This document shows positions 54,671 to 64,000 of a stretch of DNA of 64,000 nt, piece after piece. Position numbers and translations under genes: made by a program. The notes under the pieces were generated by a model. The model made no database searches and was not told the origin of the DNA. It saw only the letters and a list, made by a program, of their open reading frames with translations. Numbering within the stretch: the first letter of the stretch is position 1; each line of letters begins with the position of its first letter. The stretch covers positions 56,747,954 to 56,811,953 of the forward strand of contig NC_080695.1 of assembly GCF_030445035.2 (NCBI RefSeq), written 5' to 3'. This DNA comes from Dasypus novemcinctus (taxonomy: Eukaryota > Chordata > Mammalia > Cingulata > Dasypodidae).

Positions 54671-55604
54671 TCTTTTGAACTCTAGAGCCTGCGATTAAAC
54701 AAGATAATGTGCCTGAGGAGTTTAGCATCAAGCCCGGCCCCTGAGCAATCTCAGGAGATGCTTACCTGGGTGCAGTCAGGGGGCTGGCCCAGTGTGGCCC
54801 CTGCGTGGTGAGCCAGGCCGGCTTTTGAGGTCCTCTCCTCAGGGCAAAGCTTGGCCCTGATTGATCTATTGCGTAACCTCTTTGCAGAGATCCGGTTCCT
54901 GTCTGGGCTAAAAGTGGTGCTTGGCCTCTCCTTTGACTTTTGTCACAGCCCTTTCTCACCTGCGCCAGGACCATTTCCAATTCCAAGTTACTTTAGTCCA
55001 CTTGGGATTTGTTTAGGGCCTCCTCTAAAAGCCCACCTGTGCCAGGGCACAGCCCAGCGCCTTTCTAAGGGGCTCTTTTTGCCCCCCCACCCCGGGCCTC
55101 CTTCCTCCGCCTGCCGCCACCCAGTGGAAGAGAGACTGAGTTTGGGAGGCCAGGCAAGAATTTGAAGGAACTTTTGTACGTGATCAGAAGGACCGAGGGG
55201 GCAGCGAGTCCTGCCCAGCATCCCTGCACCCTGGCACCAAGGATTCAGGGGTTCAGGAGGAACGGCCCCCCATCAAAGCCGCTAGCCTCGGACAGCAGGA
55301 CTTCCCGCGTCCTCCTGCAGGCTGGCCCTGCCTGTGCTGCTGCCCCCGCTCCTCCCCTCTCTGGCGGAGTGGGCAGCCGACCATGCCAAACCTCCCAGGG
55401 GCCAGTGCCTGGGATCACCTCAGGTCTTTTCGGTCACTCCCTAATTTCTTTCTCCCTGATTCTCCCCCCTCCTCACAGGCTCCATCCTCTCCCCATCTCC
55501 AGACGTAGTCACTGATTACATAATAGGAGTTAATATAGCCTCGTGTATCTTTCCAAAACTTCTCCACGGCAAATCTTCCTTTTGACGCAAATAGTGGCAT
55601 TCTG

Positions 55605-55905
55605 TAGGTTAGTCTTTTCCTACTTAATTACACATCTTCAACACCTTTCTCTAACAATATGTTAGCCTTTATTCTTTTTATCAGCTGCATAATACTCTAT
55701 TATGCGCAAGTACAGTATCTTAATTAAACCATCGTTCTTGAAACATAGCAGGTTCATGCCACCATTTCTTATAAACAGTGCTTCTGGAGAACATCCTTGT
55801 TGAGCTATTTTTGTCTAATTATGTGAGTTTCTCTGCAGGATACATTCCAGCAGTGCAATCACTAAGTTAAAGGGCAGGCACATTTAAAATCGATAGACTG
55901 TGCTA
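55605..55905 (-). mobile_element. Old L1 3'-region, antisense
   Basis: tgcataatactctattatgcg, cttaattaaaccatcgttct, acattccagcagtgcaatca: diverged antisense LINE wording. Confidence 0.65.
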
Positions 55906-56344
55906 ACGGCCCACTAACGGCTTTGTGCATTTTAAACTTCTAACAGCCACGAAGACAGTTTACATTTATTTTAAGTTGGGCTATGCCAGGGTTGTAAGAG
56001 ACAAAATACGATGCGGCTTTTAGGACCAGGTTGACCAGTTCTCTGTATTCCAGGAGTCACCTCCACAGGGGCCATTGTACCCTTTGCTAACCAATTTCGC
56101 TTGGTCGGGAGGAAAAAAATAATTTAGCTATACTAATCAAAATAACTTCCTTCTGGAGTTACTTTACAACGATTGGTACTTAAACGTGTTAGGCCATGTC
56201 ATTAGGCAACACTGCAGGGGCAGAGTCACTGTTCACCTTTTTCCTGGTAACGTGAATTCTCACTCCCTGAGGGAGGCAGGCAGAGCAGATGGTGAGAGAG
56301 GGTCAGTCCCACTGGCAAGAAAAGGACGTTCTGCTAAGAGTAAA

Positions 56345-56455
56345 TTGGGCATCAGTCAGATCTGGGTTCAAATCCTGACTCCAGCTCTTACAACCAGGGC
56401 CTTTCGTTTCCTTTCCAGGGCCTCAGTAGTCTTAGCAATGAAGTGTCGCCAAGTG
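56345..56455 (+). repeat. MIR fragment
   Basis: gatctgggttcaaatcctgac, tccagctcttacaac, cctttcgtttcctttccagg. Confidence 0.7.
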
Positions 56456-57269
56456 CTTCTGAGCCAGAGAGGCCGGATGGTGCTGGGGGCCGGACAGATG
56501 TAGTGGCAGTTATTGGTAACAGACAACAATTTGGGGCCTGGAGAAGTGGGGTTCTCCCTGTCCCCCACTGCTGTACCCGCCACACATCTGGCTCTTCCCA
56601 TACACGGGCCAGCCCTCCACCGACGCCCCAGGCCTTATGCCAGCTTCCCCCCTGCAGAGGTCCATGCAGCTGGCGGGTTGTGTTCCAGATCCTGTGCAGA
56701 GAGCTTTTATTTTGCCTGTATGGCATTCAAACTGTGAGCAGTAATTTGCCTCTTGTGGGGGTAGGGGCAGGTATTCAATACTGAAATTCGGACTTCTGGC
56801 CTCTCTTGGAAATTTGGTCAGGCAGGGCCCACCTTGTCTGGGCCTTTCTCCTACAGCTGGAGGAGAGAAGCCGCCACCCCCCCGGGCAGGGAGAGGACTC
56901 TGGCCGGTCACTCTGCATTGCTCTTCTTGACCCCAGGGCCACTCGGATTTGTGTGTCTGGTCAACCTCGAGCCAAAGGCTTGGTAGCGAAGGCTTGAGGG
57001 ATGCTGATGGCCAGCTCGATGAGGCGCAGATGCTATACTCTTTGGCTGGGCTATGAGCTATTTTATTTATTGTCCATTAATGTTGAAACAGCAGGGGTAC
57101 GTTCTTTTACCCCTGAATCTTCTGGGCATTAAAACTCCAATGGTAATACACACTGTCTTCATCAAGGCAGCTGAACATTCCCAATTGGCTCAACCTCAAT
57201 TCTTGAATCCAGAATAAAGTGACAGAGATAGGCCAGCCCTCCATTTTAAAAAGTGCTGTTATTTTTTCC

Positions 57270-57350
57270 CAAATGAAAAATCTAAGGCCCAGAGAGGGAG
57301 TGCGACTTGCCCAGAGTCACTCAGCAAGTGTGGGCAGAGCTGGGACCTGT
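57270..57350 (+). repeat. MIR fragment
   Basis: aaggcccagagagggagtgc, gacttgcccagagtcactca, gcagagctgggacc. Confidence 0.75.
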
Positions 57351-57649
57351 AACTACCTCAAGGTCCTATGGTCTCCCAGAGGTGACAGAAGAGCTCGTTC
57401 GTGCTTATAGAATGAAGCCCTGAGTGCTCGGTGAGGATGTCGTGATCATCGTCTGGCCTAATGCTATAGCCGTGGAGTCCCTGGCTTTCACCAACCCTGC
57501 AAGAGCTTCCCTTGATCCCGGGACTGTGCTTAGTATCCGCCAGTTCTGCTTAATAATCCCAAAGATGTCCTTTCAGCCCATGGAGCTGATGCAGGACATG
57601 GCGGGGGGAGGGGGCAGTGCAGGAGGAGGGATGGGTGAGGATGAAACAA

Positions 57650-57975
57650 GTAGGTGGCACCTTGGTTTCCTGTGGCTGCTGGAACAAAGGGCCACAAACT
57701 TCCAACCACAGAAGTTTACCCCCTCCCAGTTCTCGAGGTCCAAAGCCCTCAACCAAGGGGCCAGCAGGGCCCCACTCCTCGCCTCTCCCAGCTTCCGGTG
57801 GCCCCCAGCATTCCTTGCCTTGTAGGTGCATCTCCCCAATCTGAGCCTTCTCTTCTCTGTGTGTCTCCTCTATGAGGACACTTGTCATGGGATTGAGGAC
57901 GCGCCCTGGTCTGGCACAGCCTGATCACATCCACCGTGACCCTATTTCCAAGTAAGGTCACGTTCCGAGGCTCCA
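57650..57975 (+). mobile_element. Ancient mammalian LTR-like repeat
   Basis: tttcctgtggctgctggaac, agcttccggtggcccccagc, attccttgccttgtaggtgc, accctatttccaagtaaggtc. A familiar mammal-wide interspersed repeat, family not named with certainty. Confidence 0.75.
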
Positions 57976-58174
57976 GGAGGATGAATCTTGACGGACTCTA
58001 TGCATCCCAGGGCAGGCTGAGCCTCCTAGAGGGCGGGCCAGCTGGCAGTCTGCTCTTGCCTGACACGTTCGCCTTCCGTCTGTCTGACCTGCAGATGGCA
58101 TTCCAGGTTGACGTTGACCGAATGAGGACTGTCCTCAGCTTGCCTTTCCCTGGAAAGCCCCTGTTTTCACTGGA

Positions 58175-58375
58175 AAGCAATGGTTCTCAGCTGAGGACAG
58201 TTTTGTCCCCCAGGGACATTGGGCTATGTCTAGAGACATTTTTTGATCATCCTGATGGGGCGGGGCTACTCGCATTTGGTGGGTCGAGGCCAGAGTTGCT
58301 GCTGGACATCCTGCCCTGGACAGCTCACGACAGAGAATTACCCAGTCCAAAATGTCCATCGTGCCGAGGCGGAGA
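58175..58375 (-). mobile_element. MER20 DNA transposon, antisense
   Basis: aatggttctcagctgaggac, cagggacattgggctatgtc, tagagacattttttgatcat, catcctgccctggacagctc: MER20 in reverse, diverged. Confidence 0.82.
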
Positions 58376-58764
58376 AGGGATCGCAGAAAGGCGCTGCAGG
58401 CCACGTTTTGCTTCAATTTAGCACCGGAGAATTCTCCTACTGGGATTGCTCTTCTCTGGTTGCTGTTACAATTTCCTGAACTCCTTGGCGTTCCTCCCTG
58501 TGCCAATCCTCATGGCTGCTCTGACACTTTTTGTCTGAATTCGCCACCCTCAAATTCTGAAAACTCAGGGTTCTGGGTGCACGCCGAGGTGAGTTCTTTT
58601 ATCAATACCCCCACGTCACCTGGAGCCTTCAAGCTGTCAAGTTTGGTTCAGGATGTGTCCCACGCAGCCTTCCTTCCGCTCTCAAGTTCCCTGCTTGTTT
58701 AAGAGAAGGGAGAGGAAGCACAGAAGGGTCCGTTTGACAAATGTGTCTTCATTCACCCATCACG

Positions 58765-58875
58765 AGGCGAGTGATGGACAAACCACTTACCCTGCCTGTG
58801 CCTTGGTTTCCTCATCTGCAAGACAGGGTCAGTAGTTCCCCTCGTGGGATTTTTGAAGGAATTAAATGAGCTGAT
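58765..58875 (+). repeat. MIR fragment
   Basis: gccttggtttcctcatctgc, agtagttcccctcgtgggat, gaattaaatgagctgat. Confidence 0.8.
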
Positions 58876-59589
58876 ATCTGACACGCCACCAGGTTTAGCA
58901 GCTAGTGTTATTAGTATTTGCCTTATTGATTTGCTAGACTCACTGCATTTTCTCCAGGGCAAAGTGAAATTCATGTGTTTGGTGGGAAAAGAATTCCGTG
59001 GCCAGATGTGGTTTTGGGCACCCTGGGCTTGCAGGAGGAAGGTGACTGTCGGATTTCAGAACCTGCCAGCTGGGTGGGTGTCCCAGTCTGTGCTGTGCCT
59101 CTTGGTGGAGGGCAGGGAGTACGCAGCACTTTCCAAATGGATTTGGCCACAGAACTGTTTTTGAAGAGTTTCTTGACGTCTCTGAGTCTCACCTCCCAAA
59201 AAATATCTCAGGGGATAGGGTTCTGTGGAGCACACCCTGGGAAACGCCTTTCTAGCAAGAGCACGGGCTTCTCTTCCCTGGTCCCCTAAATCTTTGACCA
59301 AAGTGGCATACACACATAATAACTGTCAGAGGCATCAAAGGCATGGGAAGCAAGCCAGTTTCTCTCTCTCCTTTTATGGGCAGAGCCCAAATCCTTGCAC
59401 TTGATCTTGTTTGTATAAGAGAGGGTTCCTGGCAATGGGGATTCCTTTTTTTTTTTCTGTTGCATTTTTTCTGATTTTAAGGCAACACATCGATATCACA
59501 ATTAGGACGTGCCGTTTATTTGTCATTCTGCTTAGAACAAACCAAAGGCTACCCCGGCTCTGGGGTATAATTGGCTTCCATTTTAACAA

Positions 59590-59905
59590 ACTTTCCATCA
59601 AAGCATACTTTCCATCCAGAAAAGTGCACACACCGTGGTGTATGGCTCGATGGGTTTTCACACAGTGAGCGCACCCTTGTAGCTGGCCCTCAGCTCAAGG
59701 AACAGGACACCAGCACCCAGCGGCCACCCCCCCACCCTGTGCCCTACCCTTCTGGTCACCATGTGCCCGAGGGAAAGGACTATCCTGACTTCTGTCCCCA
59801 TAGATCAGTTTTGTCCTGATTTTGAACTTCACGTAAACAGAATCATACAGTGTGTCCTTTTTATGTCTGGCTTCTTTAGCTCAAGAGTGTATCTGTGAGA
59901 TTCTC
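59590..59905 (-). mobile_element. L1 3'-region, antisense
   Basis: aaaagtgcacacaccgtggt, gtaaacagaatcatacagtg, gtctggcttctttagctcaa. Confidence 0.75.
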
Positions 59906-60064
59906 CTTATTGGGGGGTGGAGTTTCAGCTCCCTTAGCTTGATTCGGGAACCGTCTGGAATGCTAATGCTGTACCAGGCACTGAGCTGGTGCCTTATATG
60001 ACTGGGCTCCTTTACTGCCAATGTTCGGATGAGCTTCTGCCAAACACATCAAGCTCGTATGGTA

Positions 60065-60240
60065 GGCAGGAGAGCACGGGCTCTGGAATCAGACCTGGCT
60101 TCAGACTCCAGCTCTGCCTCTTAGCTGTGTGACCTCAGGCAGATGACTTCACCCCTTTGAACCTCCATTCCCATATCTTTAGGGTTGAGTGAAACTTGAC
60201 TCTGAGGGCTGTGAGGATGCTCCTAGGTGATGCTGCAAAG
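60065..60240 (+). repeat. MIR SINE
   Basis: gctctggaatcagacctggc, tcttagctgtgtgacctcag, acccctttgaacctccattc. Confidence 0.88.
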
Positions 60241-60439
60241 GAAGAATTCAGTCCAGGGCCTGTAGTGGGTCCATGAGCCTTAAATTATCACTGACAGTGC
60301 TCAGAAAAGCTCAGCCCTGGACACACACAGGCCAAATGGGAGGTGGTGCAATATCTACGTTGCTTACAAGTAGAAGATCCTTGCATAAATTGTATAGTAA
60401 TATTGTTCCTTTAAAGAAAATGTCCTATAAATTTTACAT

Positions 60440-60760
60440 AGCAACATTGTTCCTTTTAGGAAAAAGTCCCATAAACAACAAAGTGGAGAGAACAGTATAA
60501 CAAGCTCCCCTGTGCACATCACGGGAGCTCATCTCACTTCATCTCCAGCCCCGTTCATGTCCCACCTGCCCTCCTTATTTTGAGATCATCCCAGAGGTAT
60601 CATTTCACCTGTAAATACTTACAGAGTCTCAAAAAGTGAAGGCCTCTCACAAGACCATTTTCTTACCAAAGACTTTAACAAAATTCCCTAGTATAAAATA
60701 TTGAATCAATGTTCAGAACTTCCTGATTATCTTGCAGCTGTTTACTTTGGGGGAAGGGGC
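60440..60760 (-). mobile_element. Old LINE 3' UTR, antisense (copy A)
   Basis: agtggagagaacagtataac, tgtgcacatcacgggagctc, tattttgagatcatcccaga, tttcacctgtaaatacttac. The same family recurs at 60905. Confidence 0.65.
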
Positions 60761-60904
60761 TGCCAAATTCTATTTTTTTGCTAACAATTACATTCTATTT
60801 CCCAAAGTATTCCATTTAAAGAGTGACTTTTAAAAAATGCAATATATACCTTGAATTTTGCCTTGCCCTGTGTGCGTGTGTGTTTATCTTTTTTGTGCTG
60901 GTTA

Positions 60905-61060
60905 TATTTTTTTCATTATGAAAAATTTCACACGGATGCAAAAGGAGAGAGAGCAGCATATCACAGCCCCCCATGCCTATCACTCAACTTCAACAATTAC
61001 TGCCATTTGAAGCCGGTCTTGTTTCATCTCTAGCCCTATCCCACTTCTTATGTGTTTTAA
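60905..61060 (-). mobile_element. Old LINE 3' UTR, antisense (copy B)
   Basis: ttcattatgaaaaatttcac, catgcctatcactcaacttc, aacaattactgcc, cttgtttcatctctagcccta. Confidence 0.65.
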
Positions 61061-61479
61061 AGTCTCTTTTAATCCGCAGGTCTCCCCCGCCCCCCCCCCC
61101 CCCCACGTCACCTTGTTTTGCTCTTTATTTGCTAAAGAAACCAGGACATTTGCCCTCCAGTTTCCTTCTGGAATGTGCCGCAGCCGGGACATAATTTAAC
61201 CTGTTTCCTGTGTCCCACTTTTCCTATAAACTGGTGTTCGATCCAGAGACTCCAGCAGCAGCCCTCTCTTTTCTTCTTTGTAAGAATATTTCACTGATGG
61301 CCGTGGCACTCCTGTGGCCTCCCATCTGGAGGCACAGAGTGTCCTATGGGCTCTCTTCTTTGTGAGCTTCAGATGAATCGGTAGATTTGGGTGTTGCCAG
61401 CCTGATCAGTCCATGTTCAAGGTCTCCATCGGCTTTTCCTGCGCTCCTGTCATTCCCACGGAGACCCTGGACCAGCCGC

Positions 61480-61605
61480 AGCCTCGTCTGGGAACTTGTT
61501 AGAAATGCGGCTGCGCAGACGGAGCGAATCAGGAGCTCGGCCGCAGAGCCCCGCGATCTGGGCTGTAACAAGCCCTCCCCGGTGCTGACGCTCAGGGAAG
61601 CTGGA
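61480..61605 (+). repeat. MER5A fragment
   Basis: gtctgggaacttgttagaaat, gcgaatcaggagctcggcc, gtaacaagccctccccggtg follow MER5A order. Confidence 0.8.
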
Positions 61606-61654
61606 AAAGCGCTGGTCTGCGGATTTTAGGAGCTCCTGATGGTCATTCCCAAGA

Positions 61655-61770
61655 CCCTTTATTTTGTTATTTTTTATTTTTTTGAGATACCGGGGCCTGG
61701 GATTGGACCTAGGACTTCGTACGTGGGGGCCAGCGCTCCACCGCTCAGCCAGATCAGTCCCCCTATTATT
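61655..61770 (-). mobile_element. SINE head fragment, antisense
   Basis: ataccggggcctgggattgg, acctaggacttcgtacgtgg, ccaccgctcagccagatcag: monomeric tRNA-like head like that at 47414. Confidence 0.75.
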
Positions 61771-62929
61771 TTATTAGAGGTTGCAAAATGATTGTATTTT
61801 AACTTTCTCATTTCTTCCACATTTATTTGCTAGGATCCTTCCAAGTAGAAGGGAGACTATTTTTAAGGTAGTAAAGGTGGGGGTTGGGCGAGGGTGCTAC
61901 GGGGATGATTATTCTAAGCGAGATTCAGGAAGGCTTTAGAAACTCAAGGAATGTCATCATTAAACCTGGGACAACGTGTGTTTTCTATGAGTCATTATTT
62001 CACTTTTTGAATAACTAAAATGATTATTTAGATTTAGGGAAGGATTCCCTCATTTCTACTTTTTTTTTTTTTTTTTTAAATCAGGTCTTCCAGGAGATAT
62101 ATTCTTTCCCTCAGATGAGCAAATCAGCTTTGTATTACTGTTGTATTACTGTTATTTTCACCCCAATAGAGAAAAGTATTGGGATATTTGGCCCTCCCAT
62201 TTTACTGAGCAAAATCTGCCTCACTGTGTCAAGAGTTGGCTGCTTGGCTCTGGAGGCCCAGTAATGGGCTGTGGATTTAGTCCAGCCCCATAGGACAGTT
62301 TGGGGCCCTAGCATGGGGGAATGCTCTCGTGAATTCAAAGGGGTGCGACGTCTTTTCTGCTGAAGTCAAGCACACAGTAGGTCCTGGCAGCTGTGCATCC
62401 TTACTCAGCCTGTGTCTTGTTTACACACACAGCAGCAGCAGGTGCAGGAGAGCTGGGGCGGGTTGGAGGTGCTGGGTGGGAGCCCACGTGACGACTCCTG
62501 CAGCTCCTGGCATCTGGAGGCTAGGATGGAGCATCTGTCGCAAATGGACAGATTTCAGGCTGGCTGGAAATCTTGATAGAAACTTTTCCTTGCCAATTAT
62601 TTGAGCACCCTGAGATTTAGGAAAGGCAGAATTAATGTTTTTAAACTGGTTTTCAAAATAATGATTTTCCCCAGCATCATCCAAGGGTGACCTATGACTG
62701 TATCTAAATTTAAAGATTTATTGTGAACTTCGTGGATTTGTACATATTTGTCTTTCAGCTATGGTAGTTGTTTTTCTTATTGATGTTCAAACTGCCTTTT
62801 TTTGACCAGCTAGAACCATAAGTTTAATATTTTATTATGTTGTTTTCTAGACATTTTAAATAAACACATATACAAAATTATAAGAAAGATTCTATTACAT
62901 GTATTTTAATCAGCCGTATTGAAGTATAC

Positions 62930-63301
62930 TTTTCATGCAGCGAAGTGTACCCTTTTTTAAAAATTCACTAACTTTAAGTGTACAGTTCAGTGAGTTTTGA
63001 CAACTACATTCAGTGCTGTCATCACCAGCCTAATCATAATAAGGAACATTTCCATCATCCAGAAAGTTCCCTGGTGCCTCTTGGCATCCAAACCCCTTCC
63101 CCAGCCCTGGCCCCTGGGAACTACTGATCTGCTTTCTGTCACCCTAGATTTACCTTTTCTACACTTTGATATCAGTGGCACAACAGAATAGGTAGTTTTC
63201 TGTACCTGGCTTCTTTCGCTTAGCCTAGTGCTTCTGAGACTCATCTGTGCTATTGTACGTATCTGTAGTTTATTCCTTTTTATTGCTGAGTAGTATTCCA
63301 T
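62930..63301 (-). mobile_element. L1 3'-region, antisense
   Basis: ctttaagtgtacagttcagtg, cagtgctgtcatcaccagcc, ttattgctgagtagtattcc. Adjoins a sense L1 3' end. Confidence 0.85.
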
Positions 63302-63344
63302 TTACACCTATTGTTTTTAACTTGGAAATATATCATAAGCATCT

Positions 63345-63640
63345 CCGTATGGTCAACAACCACCAATTATATGATTGCATCTATATGAAATGTCCAGAAA
63401 AGGCAACTCTGTAGGAACAGAAAGTGGATTAGTGGTTGCCGGGAACATGGGGGTAGGAGAAGGGGTTGACTTGTCAGTGGGCACCAGGGAGCTTTTGGGG
63501 TGATAGAACTGTTCTAAAACTAGGGAGCGGTAATGGTTGCACAGCTCAGTAAATGTACTAGAAATCGTTGACTCATACATTGAGAGCGGGAGAATTTGGT
63601 GGTATGTCAATTATGCTTCAATACATTAAAAGGGAAAAAT
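63345..63640 (+). mobile_element. L1 3'-end fragment, sense
   Basis: atctatatgaaatgtccagaa, gattagtggttgccgggaac, ataatggttgcacagctcag-type wording, caattatgcttcaatacatt. Confidence 0.82.
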
Positions 63641-63734
63641 TTGGGGGTAGCAAAAATAGAAGTCCATGTCTTGAGTTTTTAGCAGAGTTATACCACTCTG
63701 TTGAATGGAAGCCCCCAGTTTAACAAGGCACCCT

Positions 63735-63965
63735 TTGAAGGTCCCTTATGTGCTTGGCAGTTCGCTGCTCCAAATGGCACTGCTGGGTTATTCTTGTAGA
63801 TGTGTTAGCGCTTGTCTGTTTCCTTAAGCTGAATTTCCAGAAATGGAATTGCATGGCTCAATCCATAAGGGCCATTTGCCCCCCAGAAACTCCCTCTTCC
63901 GCCGGTGGTATAGACGGAGGCCTGTCCCCCTCCACTTTTGACAGCAGTGGATATTATCAATGGTT
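63735..63965 (-). mobile_element. L1/LINE ORF2 fragment, antisense
   Basis: ttccagaaatggaattgcat, gttgacagcagtggatatta-type wording (ttttgacagcagtggatatt). Diverged. Confidence 0.55.
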
Positions 63966-64000
63966 TTACTCTTAGCTTAGCTGGTAAGTGAAAGTCAACT

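Larger units (their letters stand above)
52211..64000 (+). other. MYH11: MYH11 intron 1 (start, continues past the window)
   Basis: No exon or myosin coding sequence is seen to the window end. It contains one perfect CArG box (54049-54058), ancient MIR and hAT repeats, antisense L1 3' pieces and a single SINE head. Young DAS-SINEs and long L1s are scarce compared with the first 27 kb. 52211-53440 and 54680-55600 are unassigned. Confidence 0.65.

Noticed and set aside
52211-64000. Search for the first MYH11 coding exon (myosin N terminus)
   Set aside because: No myosin motor-domain start was found in any frame to the window end; it must lie further downstream.
1-64000. A new multi-gene biological system
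   Set aside because: The window holds one complete known gene, one promoter with a first exon, one retropseudogene and transposons; nothing else gene-like survives inspection.

Overview
This window is nuclear DNA of a placental mammal, most likely an armadillo (Xenarthra, Cingulata; Dasypus or a close relative). The main evidence is the repeat content. There are at least fourteen copies or pieces of an armadillo-type tRNA-derived SINE (DAS-SINE) with a recognisable A box (tggcccagtgg) and B box (ggttcaaaccc), many with clear target-site duplications. There are also xenarthran-style L1 elements with long 3' UTRs, over a background of mammal-wide MIR, L2, MER5A and MER20. Genes are split by introns with GT/AG borders, and there are no bacterial features. 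The species call is inference; the mammalian call is certain.

Two genes are supported. CEP20 (FOPNL/FOR20) lies complete on the + strand. Its five coding exons (27310-27337, 31000-31197, 32964-33048, 39223-39359, 44651-44727) join in frame to 174 codons plus a stop, the length of the human protein. It has a compact CpG-rich promoter with inverted CCAAT, Sp1, NRF1 and YY1-type sites, and a 3' UTR of about 1.65 kb ending near 46.4 kb. About 5.7 kb further on is what I read as the promoter and non-coding first exon of MYH11 (smooth-muscle myosin heavy chain), also on the + strand. It has three CArG boxes at 50632-50871, a CpG island, a TATA box at 52090 and a splice donor at 52211. The CEP20-then-MYH11 order, same strand and short spacing match the human 16p13.11 arrangement. 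The rest of the window (52211-64000) would be MYH11 intron 1, with one perfect CArG box at 54049-54058.

The first 27 kb is gene-poor and is mainly a stack of transposons. It includes an L1 with a 5' inversion that carries a CKMT2-like processed pseudogene and a SINE. It also has three solo LTRs with TG...CA ends and perfect 4-5 bp target duplications (10106-10641, 12696-13242, 18728-19333). A decayed, nearly full-length L1 (14111-21015) is broken by two SINEs and one LTR. Two adjacent antisense L1 3' regions (23355-26872) share sequence blocks but differ by a module of about 1 kb.

I found no rRNA, functional tRNA, CRISPR, defence system or new protein system. The parts most worth checking are the MYH11 regulatory block, the dimeric SINEs, the modular L1 3' UTR pair and the dated nesting of insertions.
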